Below, in pieces: positions 36,066 through 46,840 of a DNA stretch of 64,000 nt. Both the position numbers and the translations under genes were made by a program. Location of the stretch: positions 263,299,111 to 263,363,110 of the forward strand of contig OX422219.1 of assembly GCA_949130495.1 (NCBI GenBank), read 5' to 3'. Numbering within the stretch: the first letter of the stretch is position 1; every line of letters starts with the position of its first letter. Origin of the DNA: Sambucus nigra. Its lineage: Eukaryota; Streptophyta; Magnoliopsida; Dipsacales; Adoxaceae. A model generated the notes under the pieces. The model ran no database searches. It worked only from the letters and a program-made list of their open reading frames with translations, and was not told the DNA's origin.

Positions 36066-37520
36066 ATGATAGGTTCAACTAAAATGGACCCAAACTGTGT
36101 TAATGATGTTGTTTCAAATAAAATAAACCCAGTTGTTTAATGATGATAGGTTCGAATAAAAAGAACCAAACACATGGATATTTGAAAATGGAATTTGGTA
36201 ATGGTAATTGATAATGAAAATGAGATTAAAATGGTAAATGTTAATTTACTGATACACACCTCTCTAAATGACATCATAAGGGAAGTTCGCGCGCTTGGTG
36301 ATGCCCCCTGGCTAGTGAATGAAGGGTGGATATAGTCCTAGGCCATATGCGGAGTTTTATATGTTTTTTACGCTGGTGAGGGGATTTCGGGTGTGGTCCT
36401 GACCTCCCGCGGGCATATGGCCGCTTCCCGACGTATCGATAGGTTCCCAGGTTGTCTTGTATAGATAGGCCCTGGAAGATGATGGTCATTTAGGGGCGCA
36501 CCCAGTGGGGAAACTCGGAGGGGCAGTCTTAGAATCGTTATATGTATATGAATATAACTTTTCTGCATCAAATGGGACTTGATGGATATATGCCATAAAG
36601 AGCATGATATGTGCCATAAAGAGCACGGGAATGAGATTAATGAGATATGTGCCATAAAGAGCACTTGATATTAATGGTATTCCTATAAAGGAATGGAAAG
36701 ATGAAATGGTAAGATAATTAACTATGGAAGTTAGTAAAATGGTTTTATTCCTATTAAGGAATACAAAAGATAATGGGAATTGGATAAATGAGGGAAGTTT
36801 TTAAATTTAAGTTATTTACTTTTCTTTCTTTTATGTAAATGACACTTCATTTCATCATTTAGTTTAATTGTAATGTAAGTTTATCATCCTTATCATTCAT
36901 GCATAACTGTTCATTTCTATCATGCTTTTTATTTCTTCTGGTGATCATATAGAACCCGACCCTGACCGGTTTACTTCCCTTGTTGTGTATATGATTGTTT
37001 CCGCTCAGGTGCTCCACCGCAAGGATGCCCGTTAGATGTTTCCATTCCTTTGCTTTTGTTGGGCTATAAGATTTTGCGAATTATTATAGGTCATTGAATT
37101 AGACGCCTCCATTTTTGGTATTCTAGATGTGGTCGGGTCTTTTCACTCGGGCGTGTGGCCCAAACATTTGTACTTGTTTAATGTATGTGTTAAGTAAGAT
37201 ATTAAACTGTTGTACTGTGTTCTATGTAGGCTATGGACCGACATCCTATTCGGTCCATTTGTATACATTCGTTTTAGTTGTATTATATATATACTCTTTT
37301 GGAATTCCACTTGCTTGTCATATTGGGTTGTTTAAATTTAATTTTCTTAACTAGTTTTAAATTTCTAAACTTTTTGGCAACCCGTTTTCTGATTTATTGG
37401 GTGGTTTTCCCGTGTACTCAGTTTATTTTTGTTGATGTTGAGAATGATATCCATCCATGATCCCTGTTGCGTTTGAGTATCGAGCTGGCCACCCCTTATC
37501 TCGGATCGCGGGTTATCACA
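36066..37520 (+). mobile_element. 5' LTR of Tekay B, second part
   Basis: Resumes the LTR after Tat (ATGATAGGTTCAAC) and ends GGTTATCACA before the PBS. Both parts together are 2.87 kb against 2.89 kb for the 3' LTR. Confidence 0.9.
36589..36665 (+). repeat. Three-copy LTR minisatellite of Tekay B
   Basis: Three copies of GATATRTGCCATAAAGAGCA; the 3' LTR has the same at 43508-43593. Confidence 0.85.
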
Positions 37521-37522
37521 GA

Positions 37523-37534
37523 TGGAATCAGAGC
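37523..37534 (+). other. Primer-binding site of Tekay B
   Basis: TGGAATCAGAGC, one change from the plant TGGTATCAGAGC initiator tRNA-Met site, two bases after the LTR end. Confidence 0.82.
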
Positions 37535-37720
37535 ATTAGGTTCTAGAGTCTTTAGGATCTATGTGGATTCGTCACGTTCTATCGTAGCGTTCTTTGATAT
37601 AGAGCCTAATGTTAGGACTGTGTAGTTATCTATGTCTGCGATCTTCTGCAAGATAGATAGTTTCAAATAGTATTTTAACTCTATTGTTTCCTCATCTCAA
37701 ATTCCGCCTAGAGAGGTCGC

Positions 37721-38810
37721 CCAGCGAGATGTAATGGGGTTGTAGAAGAGGATGTAGATTCTCCACCTCCGCCACAAGGGACCATTAACGCTGCGGATGT
37801 AGCAAACATTGTGGCTCAAGCAGTTAACGCCGCCATGACCGCAGTGGTCCAATAATTACCAGGGACTCATGATGTTCAAGCTACTATGGGACTTACTCTG
37901 GGGGAAAGGGTTAGAGAGTCCTTTCTAAAGGGCAATCCCCCGGAATTCGAGGGAGGCACGGATGTTTTTAAAGCCAATAAATGGAAAGAGGACAGGCAAA
38001 TCCACCTTCGAATGATAGGATGTAGCGAGGAGAGAAACAATTCCTTGCCACTTTTAAGCTTGTCGGATCTGCGTTGTACTGGTGGGAGATGATGACCACA
38101 CCAGAGCAGAGAGACACAATGACGATCACTGAGCTTTGGGCTTTATTCGATTGTGAGTACTTTCCTCCCACAGTTCAAAGGGAGATGAGAAAGAAGCTCC
38201 AGGATGTTGTGCAAGAAGAGAGATCTGTGGTGGAAAATGTAGAGGAGTTTACACGGTTGGCGAGTTTTGTCCCGGATGAAGTGGCTCCGGAAAATAGTAA
38301 GATCTCAAAGATTATGGGAGGTCTAAACTGGAGAATCCGGCAACAATTGCTGGGTAATCCATCTTTATAAACCTTTGGTGAAGTTATGATTGCAGTATTG
38401 CTCCATTGCCATGAGCATCGGTTATATACACCGGGTAGCAAGAAAGCTACTGTCGTGGGACAAGAAAGAAATCTTGGAGAACATGGGATTGGAGGAGGAT
38501 CATTTCCCTCATCCCAACCTTCGGGTAGTAGGCATAAAGAGAGGGACCCTCGATAAGGGGGGGGGGGGAGGGGTTCGTCCAAGAAACAACGTTTTGGAGG
38601 GTTTATTGTTGGTGGCAATAACATTAAGCACAATAAGGTGCTTTGCAATATGTAGGTCGGGGTGGTCATGGAGGTAAAGGCCATCTAGGCCAAGGCACTT
38701 CCCAGTTTATAAATAATGGGGGTCGAGGTCGAGAGGATATGAAGGGACGGTGCTTCCTATGTGGGGAGGCAGGTCATTACTAGATGGAGTGTCCTAGGTT
38801 GTTTGGGGGT
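37721..38810 (+). pseudogene. gag pseudogene of Tekay B
   Basis: A readable gag in at least three pieces. The N-terminal part (MGLTLGERVRESF, GNPPEFEGGTDVF, LRMIGCSEE) has a frameshift near 38035. It resumes with YWWEMMTTPEQRD, then LWALFDCEYFPPTVQREMRKK and a helical block to 38370, where a TAA follows LLGNPSL. A G run at 38559-38570 shifts the frame. It ends with a zinc knuckle CFLCGEAGHY-stop-MECP (about 38750-38795) of normal C-X2-C-X4-H-X4-C spacing. The order and motifs match the gag at 3310-4350, and it is clearly non-functional. Confidence 0.82.
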
Positions 38811-38989
38811 CAGTTTCCTAGGGCTCCGCAGCAGCCACATGTTTAGTTTCTACCTCAGGTACCTGATCCGGTTGTTCCCATGCAGCAGGGACAGTTGCGG
38901 TATGGAAGAGTTTATCAAATTCAGGAGGTTATACTTCCTCCAGCTTAGTTAGCACCGCCCGCTACTAAGAGTAAGCTTTTATTTCAGAG

Positions 38990-39250
38990 GTACTTGAGTT
39001 ATGTGTTATTCGATGCGGGTGTTACGCGCTCAATTGTTTATGAGCTCTTCTCAGGCTACAGATTTGATAAAATCTGATGAGAGTAATTTGACTAGAATTG
39101 AGTATCCTGCGAGTGATGGTTCACTTGATTCCTTGTTTTTAAACATTTAGGGATTTCTGGTGGTACTTTGTGCTTTGAGGCCGATTTACTCGTCCTTGAC
39201 ATCGTCGGGTATGATGTGATTGGTATGCCCTGTCTCCACGACCGACATAG
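38990..39250 (+). pseudogene. Protease remnant of Tekay B
   Basis: YVLFDAGVTRSIV at about 38998-39036 corresponds to the active-site region (D-T-G in functional enzymes, here D-A-G). After a decayed stretch, DIVGYDVIGMPCLHD near 39198-39243 corresponds to the terminal GMDWL region. Inactive. Confidence 0.65.
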
Positions 39251-40480
39251 TTAAGTAGTAGCGTATAGGAGGGGCTCCTTATTTGGATTCCTCTTTTGCG
39301 GGACGCTCCACGCGTGAACCTCGATGATGTTGGAAGTGGAGAGATGTTGTTCTTGCTTATTTTAGTTTATTTTATTTTATTTTACTGGTGGAAAGGTTTA
39401 GCCGAGAATCACGTAGGAGAGTGATTAATGGCTATTAAAGTGCGAAATATAAGGACTGTATACAGTTCTCTCCTCTGATCGATGCAAGGGAGATTGGGAT
39501 GCGAAGTCGAATTAAGACTTCGGGTTATGCCTTCATAAGAAGGCTATTTGAAAAGGTATATATATATTGTGGGGTATATAATTATAAGGCTTTATGAAAA
39601 GTAAATGTTTGATTTGTTAAATCTTCAGTTATTTAAATGGTAATGTATATAAGTAGAATCCTTTTGGTCCCGATCATGTGTCTTAGACCTGTATATCTTG
39701 ATGGCTGACAACGCGAGGTAGTAGTGTAACGGGAGGGTTCCTTGTTTAGATTTTTCTTCGACGAGACATCCCACGCACGAAACCGAGCAAATGTCGGGAG
39801 TTAAGAAAGGTCTTGGGTATTAGGGATATACTTAGTATTATGCGTTTACGACTTAGATAGGATATAGTATAGGTAGGTAGACCTTAGGATTGTTTGGATA
39901 TAAGGCCTTTAGTTTATGTGACATTAGTTTAGGAGGTTTGTCGGGAGTTTACCACGAATAAGTTGTGTGTTAACTCTAGAGGGATTGTATCCTAGTAACG
40001 AGAAGTGTGAGATTTCGAGAAGTTTGGTTGGTTAGGCCGAAGGAGATGAGGCCTCTTATAGTTAGAATGTTACGTTGGCACCCAGCTTTTGTAAAGAAGG
40101 GTGAATTGACTCTCACTCCTGAGCCCATGTGGTTAAGCTCGAGGGTGAATTCTGTTAATTAGTCTCTGCCAGAATGGGAAGTAATAATACTGAAGCATAG
40201 ACTTGTTGTTTATGTGTCTCATAAGTTTAAACTTGTGGGAAGTATTATCCCATGCATGAATAAAAAAATTCATCATGGGGGTGATCGCCATATGGGAAAG
40301 AAGGTACTACTTCCTTGGCATAATTTAAACCTTCGTGCGAGCAACATTTTGTTGCGAGATGACGTAAGAGAAACAGGGGTGGTTAATGCCACATACACAA
40401 GATGTTGATTAAGGGAACGTAACCCTACTCTATTGACTTTGAGGGTGGGGTGCGTTTCCATAAGAAAACCTTTGTCCCGA
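39250..40480 (+). other. Region of Tekay B where RT and RNase H are missing
   Basis: About 1.2 kb with no RT or RNase H motif in any frame. It carries two copies of the ~70-bp repeat found in the LTR at 5583-5985 (about 39250-39312 and 39716-39785) and otherwise AT-rich or unrecognised sequence. A deletion or replacement of the central pol region is the simplest reading. Confidence 0.6.
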
Positions 40481-41530
40481 ATGAGAAGGACTTAAGAAGG
40501 GCAGAAACGGTGGAATGTCGTGGTTCTAAGGTTGCGGTGCATCAGGGTAACGACTTATGTGTCAAGTTGTACGCCGCCAATATTGGTGGTCGGGCATGAA
40601 GGGTTAGTTGGACTGCATGGGGTGCCTTCGATTATAGTTTCCGACTGAAACAGGATTTTCGTTTCTCACTTTTGGCAAGTTTCTATGAAGCCATGGGAAT
40701 CGAATTGAAGTTTAGTACTTCCTATCATCCTTAGACGGACGGCCAGACAAAAAAAAAGGGTAAACCACATATTGGGGCATATACTCCTTATGTGCATGCT
40801 TGACTTCAAGAATAGTAGTCGGGAACAGTGTCTCCCACTAGTTGAATTCATTTATAATGATTTTCATCGATTCACTATCGGGATGGCGCTTTAAAAAGTC
40901 TTGTATGGTGGGCCTTGTGGATCTCCCGCTTGTTGGTTAGGGGTGCGAGATGATAAGTTCCTCGGACCTGAAATAATTCGGGGTACTTTCTCAAGATTGA
41001 ACCCGTTCGGAATCGCATACGTATAACCAAGATCGACGAAAGATCTAAGTCGATGCGGGGAGAAGACATGTGGATATTGAGGTCGGTGGACCAAGTTTTG
41101 GTGGGAGTATCACCTATGAAGGACATTAAGTGCTTTGGAGTAGAAAAGGAAAACTTGCACTGCGTTATGTTGGACCTTTCCTATATATGTTAAGGTGGGT
41201 CCGGTATTCTATTAACTAGCTCTACTGAAATATTTGCAGCAAGTTCAAAACGTGTTCCATATCTCTCCTGTATAGAAATACAAGAGATGTGATGGTGCCT
41301 TTAGGCACATTCCTTTCGAAGATATTGAGTTGCAAATTCACGTTTCTTATGAGGAATAGTCAGTTGCTATTTTAGAGCGTGGAGGGTGGCGATTGAAACC
41401 GCGGGTAGTAACTTGGTTAGGGTGGATTGTAATCATCTTAGTGTCGAGGAATCGACATGGGATCGCGAAGATGACATGCGGTAAAAGTATCCGCATTTCT
41501 TCTTGCGAGGTATGCCTGAATTTTGGCGGC
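40481..41530 (+). pseudogene. Integrase remnant of Tekay B
   Basis: Pieces of a chromovirus integrase in shifting frames: FVPNEKDLRRAE (N-terminal region), then, after an internal deletion, FYEAMGIELKFSTSYHP and TDGQT near 40680-40750. Next come CLPLVEFIYNDF and IGMAL (40830-40893), LGPEIIRGTFSRL, and PVFY-LALLKYLQQVQNVFHISPV with KY near 41205-41283. Last is ILERGGWRLKPR and a C-terminal piece where Tekay/Del elements carry their chromodomain. Many stops. It lacks the first catalytic Asp region. The C-terminal order is what places the element in the Tekay/Del group. Confidence 0.7.
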
Positions 41531-41543
41531 AAAATTCCCTCAT

Positions 41544-41554
41544 AGGGAGGGGAG
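41544..41554 (+). other. Polypurine tract of Tekay B
   Basis: AGGGAGGGGAG two bases before the 3' LTR. Confidence 0.85.
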
Positions 41555-42401
41555 TATGTAACAACCCTCTCTTTTGATAGCCTATTTTATATTTATTTAC
41601 TATGTGTAGTAATTAATTATAAATTGATGGATGTTGAGTAAATATTAATTTAATATGAAAAAGGTTAATATTTACTAAAATGCTGTATGATTACCTGATG
41701 AGTAGGCAAAGATATCCATGCGGTGATTTATAGTGTCATAAGTTTTAAAATGACATTTTGGTTTGATATGAAATCGAAACTTAAAATGAGATAAAATTTC
41801 CAAATGATAATTTGGATGGTGTAGTTAGTCCCGGTAGGTGCGAGACAGTCAAAATAAGTGCCATATTGCATTTTGGTATTTCGGGCACTTTTGACTGGTT
41901 ATAGCTTAAATGTGTAGTTACGATTTATTTTATCGCGTATTAGCCATTAGAGTTGGGCATTTTAGACTTAAGGCCCGATTAAGTCTTGCTAGCCTCATTA
42001 TTTTTCCTCATTTTTTCTTAACACACAAATGAGCCCTAGAGAGAGTAGAGAGAGGAAGAGAACATTGGAGAAAAAGAGAGATTGGAGCTTGGATCATTGC
42101 CTACACCAAATCAAATCTGCATTTGCATGATCAAGGCAAGTTTTCTACTTGCTATTATATGATTTAAGGTGGATAATTAGTGTTGATAGTTATGTAATGG
42201 TTATGGCTTAATAAAGTTAGGTTTCTTTGTTAGATTATGGGTCTTGATATCTTTGGAAGAGATTTGAATATTAATTAGTATGGATTAATGTTATTGGAAG
42301 CATTTATGATCATTTCGTATCAATAAATGTGGTTGGTTTGGTTGGAAGTTGGTTTTTGGTTTAGCTTGGGAATAGAGAGTTTTGGTCTAGGTCTGCAATG
42401 A

Positions 42402-42581
42402 CCGGTCGACCGGGCCTTCGGGAGAGGGCATACTGCTTTCTTTCAAAGGCATAAATGTTGAGGCGCGGTCGACCGCGTCCCCCTTACCGATCGATCGGCT
42501 CTGTCGAAGTGAGCTTTCTGCTTTTCTTCTTAGGCAAAAACTTGAGACGCGGTCGGCCGCGGTCTTGGGACCGGTCGACCG
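42402..42581. repeat. Phased palindrome cluster, five copies of GGTCGACC
   Basis: Dyad centres at 42407.5, 42470.5, 42492.5, 42554.5 and 42576.5 (spacings 63, 22, 62, 22). Same as 25791-25992 less one unit. Confidence 0.9.
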
Positions 42582-43507
42582 GTCCCCTGTGTTCTTCCCA
42601 AAATTTTACTTTTGCTTTTAAATCTTTTCTTTTCATAGGGACTTAGGAACCTTCTTGAATGAAGTAAACTTTGGCTTTTAGAGTCCTAGTTGAGTCTGGT
42701 TGTCACCCTAGAGTGGAATGGATTTCACTTGGGGTTAAGTCCAAAGGGGGGGGGGGGGGTTTCCAAAGTGATGTTTAGGCATCACTCTTCTGGTTACTTC
42801 TTAATAGGAGGATAGGGGTTCTATGCCCATGTTTGGTGACTTAGGGGCTTATCAGAATCCTATGAACTTTGGGAATTGTAGGATCATAATTTCCATTTGG
42901 AGATTTAGTCGGGACTTGTAATTTGAGGAATATTAGTGACGATATTCGAGGGGAATTAGGTTCGCACAATATGAACCCAAATGCTTAAAGATGATAGGTT
43001 CAACTAAAATGGACCCAAATTGTGTTAATGATGATTGGTTCAAATAAAATGAACCCATTTGTTTAATGATGATAGGTTCGAATAAAAAGAACCAAACACA
43101 TGGATATTTGAAATGGAATTTGGTAATGGTAATTGATAATGAAAATGAGATTAAAATGGTAAATGTTAATTTACGGATACACACCTCTCTAAATGACATC
43201 ATAAGGGGAGTTCGCGCGCTTGGTGATGCCCCCTGGCTAGTGAATGCAGGGTGGATATAGTCCTAGGCCATATGAGGGGTTTTATATGTTTTTTGCACTG
43301 GTGAGGGGATTATGGTGTGGTCCTGACTCTCCCACAGGCATATGGCCGCTTCCCGACGTATCGATAGGTTCCCAGGTTATTTTGTATAGATAGGCCCTGG
43401 AAGATGATGGTCAGTTAGGGGCGCGTCCAGTGGGGAAACTCGAAGGGGCGGTCTTAGAATCTTTATATGTATATGAATATAACTTTTCTGCATCAAGTGG
43501 GACTTGA

Positions 43508-43593
43508 TGGATATATGCCATAAAGAGCATGATATGTGCCATAAAGAGCACGGGAATGAGATTAATGAGATATGTGCCATAAGGAGCACTTGA
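43508..43593 (+). repeat. Three-copy LTR minisatellite of Tekay B, 3' LTR
   Basis: Copies of the ATRTGCCATAARGAGCA motif matching 36589-36665. Confidence 0.85.
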
Positions 43594-44476
43594 TATTAAT
43601 GGTATTCTTATTAAGGAATGGAAAGATGAAATGGTAGGATAATTAACTATGGAAGTTAATAAAATGGTTTTATTCCTATTAAGGAATACAAAAGATAATG
43701 GGAATTGGATAAATGAGGAAAGGCTTTAAATTTAAGTTATTTACTTTTCTTTCTTTTATGTAAATTACACTTCATTTCATCATTTAGTTTAATTGTAATG
43801 TAAGTTTATCATCCTTATCATTCATGCATAACTGTTCATTTCTATCATGCTTTTTATTTCTTCTAGTGATCATATAGAACCCGGCCCTGACCGGTTTACT
43901 TCCCTTGTTGTGTATATGATTGTTTCCGCTCAGGTGCTCCACCGCAAGGACGCCCGTTAGATGTTTCCATTCCTTTGCTTTTTTCGGGATGTAAGATTTT
44001 TTGGATTATTACAGGTCATTGAATTAGACGCCTCCATTTTTGGTATTCTAGATGTGGTCGAGTCTTTTCACTCGGGCGTGTGGCCCAAATATTTGTACTT
44101 GTTTAATGTATGTGTTAAGTATGATATTAAACTGTTGTACTGTGTTCTATGTAGGTTGTGGACCGACAGCCTATTCGGTCCATTTGTATACATTCGTTTT
44201 AGTTGTATTATATATATACTCTTTCTGAATTCCACTTGCTTGTCATATTGGGTTGTTCAAATTTAATTTTTTAACTGGTTTTAAATTTCTATACTTTTTG
44301 GCAACCCGTTTTCTGATTTATTGGGTGGTTTTCCCGTGTACTCAATTTATTTTTGTTGATGCTGAGAATGATATCCATCCATGATCCGTGTTACATTTGA
44401 GTATTGGGCTGGCCACCCCTTATCTCGGATCGCGGATTGCCACATAATTAGCGTATCTCCCGCTCTGATACCAATT

Positions 44477-46840
44477 TATAAAACATGTTAATGCGGTGTG
44501 TGATATCGATTTAAAATTATTCGCAAGATTCCGAGTAAACCTTATTTAATTAGAGTCTATTTTTAAACAAACTTAATTCGGCCCCTAAATATGAACCTAC
44601 TTTTGTGCATGTCAAACCATAAATAGGTGAAGCATGTGACACAAAGTCAAGGAAAAAAACCCTTTTAGGTGAAACCTGTAATACCCCCTAATTTTGAGAG
44701 CTATATTTACGAATATGGTATATAATTTTAATAATATTATTATTTTATTAATCATGATATTGATATTATATTTATTTTTATTTGAAATGAATCAAATATT
44801 TAAATTCAAATTTAAATTATTTTTGGAAATTTTGTTATGGTTTAAATATGTAAAGTTGACAATTTTGAATTAAAGGGCAATATAGTAATATAGGTTAGCT
44901 TAGGCACCAAGCTAGGGTTTGAGAGAGATACTATATAAGGAATATTATGGGTGATTACAAGGAAAGGGAGATGAAAAAGAGAGGCTAAAAACGAAATCCA
45001 AAGAGGCAAAAACGAGTGGAATGAGAAGAGCCAATTTGGAAGGTTTAGATCATCTTTTTTAGTGCATTCGAATGAGATTTGAGAAAAACACAAAACATAT
45101 ACCTGACTCAATTTTTCGTGTAGAATCCAAATACAAAGTCAGATTGGCGATTCGAATCATTTTTGGATCTAATTTTTCTAAGTTTTTAAAATAGGACTAT
45201 TTGAGGTTATCTCGTGTTGGGGCTAGAACGTGAATTGATTATTTTCGTGACTGGAAAAAATATTGTTGGAATTATTTTGATTCATGTGGTATTATTCATG
45301 TTGTTGTTGAGCACGTTGTCATGAGATTTTAATATGGCACGGAGGTTGGGCACTCGCCAAAATTTCTGCTTCCCGGGCTAAGTCTTGATATAGCTTATGC
45401 GGATGGGGTGAGGCCTGGTGACCCGGTTAATGTGTTATTGAGAAATTTATTGATAAATGCTTTGAGATTTGCATTTGATTTTAATATTCGTACTTGTGTT
45501 GTTACGCTTTATTCATCTCTAATATATTTGTTGAGAATCTTTCCTGTCGTATTGTGTACTTCCCCATATTTTCTTTTAGTGGCAGGTTAGCGTGGATTTG
45601 GGCGCTATGGATTATTGGAGATTGAATTTATCTTGGATATTTTGGGAAGAATTTTTAATACATTTGAGAAGATTCGTATTATTTTGATGTATAGAGCTTT
45701 GGAGATTTGTATTTATTTTCGAGTTAGTTGTTGTATGTAATTCGAGAGATTTTGTATTTTATTTGAAGAGATTGAGATTTGTAGTTTCTCTCCTGTTGTT
45801 GTGGGACTTAGATGCTCTATACCTTGTCACTTGTGGATTTGCATTTATTTTATCGCATTAGCGCACCATTCGTTCTCCCCGGGCCGGCGGGATGTTACAA
45901 AACCTTTTATTTCTAGAACTTTGAAGAATTCACAAGACCATTGACTTACATACAACCTGATAATCACCCAAAAGTGTAACGCACGGTGTCTTCGTCAAAC
46001 CTCCAAAGCAATGGCTAGAAATAACGTCGGTTGGAGACTCTTTTAAAAACTCCAGGTGGTCAGCAATGAAGAAGAAAATGACTTATCCATAAGTGTGAAC
46101 TTTATAAGGACACCCTCCATAATAGCATGTAGCTCTCCGATTATAGAGTTATCCCCACAAAGATTAAACCACAGAAAAATATGTATTCTTCAAAACCAAA
46201 ACAATTCACTAAAGCATATTGGGAGTTTTCTGAATTGTAAACAAAGAGGGATTAAACCCTAAAAGAAGAAGTGAAAAAGGATTATACTTTCGCAATTTTT
46301 CTGTTATGTAAAACGTTGGGACTTCTTAATGAAAATGAAACCATTTAATAATTTTTTATAGAAAATCACGCTGCCTCGATATTAGAGCTCGTTCTAACGA
46401 CATAAGCATGTCGCTCGAACGAAGTACATGTGTCGCTCGAACGACTTCTCACGAGATGTCTATGTTATTTGAACGACGAAAGCAGGTCGTTCGAACGACC
46501 TATCAAATGAGATTCCACGCTTGCTTGTAGATAATTTCGATACGAACGCGTGGCTGCCAGTTTCTTATTTTTTTGATTTTTTATGAATTAGTTATGATTT
46601 TCTCAACGAAAAGGTATCTGAGAACAAAATCTTTAGAAAAATATTTGATAAAAATATCCCAACACTTTAAGTGAAATGCTAAGGAATTAAAACTCAACCT
46701 TACCAAAGTAAACTTCACGGAGTCTTTTTGAAGAAGAACTTGATATTCAGATCCGTCTTTGATGCTTGAATTCTCTTTGATGATGTAGCGGTATAAGACA
46801 TAATAAATTGATAACGGACTTATAAAAATATGTCCTTACA
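44477..46840 (-). mobile_element. Array LTR 5 (outer end of the array), split by a solo LTR
   Basis: About 1136 bp once the insertion at 44677-45899 and its duplication are removed. Minus-strand start TGTAAGGACATA at 46840, the outermost LTR terminus; no polypurine tract or further unit follows. Palindrome centres at 46394.5, 46416.5, 46438.5, 46470.5 and 46492.5 (22, 22, 32, 22), including the perfect GGTCGTTCGAACGACC at 46485-46500. Confidence 0.88.
44677..45899 (+). mobile_element. Solo LTR, chromovirus-like
   Basis: 1223 bp from TGTAATACCCCC to GGGATGTTACA with a perfect 5-bp target duplication AAACC (44672-44676, 45900-45904). The interrupted array LTR resumes exactly after it (AAACCTTTTATTTC). 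There is no interior, so it is the product of LTR-LTR recombination. TATA-like CTATATAAGG lies at about 44931. Orientation taken from the TGTAATACCC start. Confidence 0.9.

Larger units (their letters stand above)
24945..44444 (+). mobile_element. Tekay B: chromovirus-like element, hosting a Tat insertion
   Basis: LTRs at 24945-26368 plus 36066-37520 (5', split by Tat) and 41557-44444 (3'); about 9.8 kb without Tat. Ends TGTAACAACC and GCCACA/ATCACA. Flanks are AAATT and TAATT, a 5-bp target duplication with one change, lying inside the array sequence GATAAATTAGCGTAAC. PBS is the initiator tRNA-Met type and the PPT is AGGGAGGGGAG. The interior is only 4.0 kb: gag, a protease remnant and a partial integrase, with no RT or RNase H. 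Final integrase region as in Tekay/Del chromoviruses. The element is non-autonomous. Confidence 0.88.
41557..44444 (+). mobile_element. 3' LTR of Tekay B
   Basis: 2888 bp, TGTAACAACCCTC to GATTGCCACA. Compared with the 5' LTR it lacks one 22-bp palindrome unit near 42410 and has an extra stretch with a G run at about 42728-42776. Otherwise closely similar. Confidence 0.92.
8108..46840 (-). mobile_element. Tandem array of a gag-only LTR retrotransposon
   Basis: On the minus strand the order is LTR5 (46840-44477), interior, LTR4, interior, LTR3, interior, LTR2, interior, LTR1, truncated interior. Each LTR starts TGTA(A/T)GGACAT right after a polypurine tract (AGGGGGAGATT) and ends GTTTTACA or close to it, right before a PBS close to TTGGTATCAGAGC. 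Neighbouring interiors share one LTR, the pattern left by recombination between LTRs. LTR left edges are 3727, 3300, 3758 and about 3611 bp apart once Tekay B is removed. Each interior holds a degenerate gag and about 1.5 kb of non-coding DNA, with no protease, RT or integrase. Right edge: an intact LTR terminus inside a foreign RNase H gene. Left edge: cut by the Tekay LTR at 8107. Interrupted by Tekay B and a solo LTR. Confidence 0.88.
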
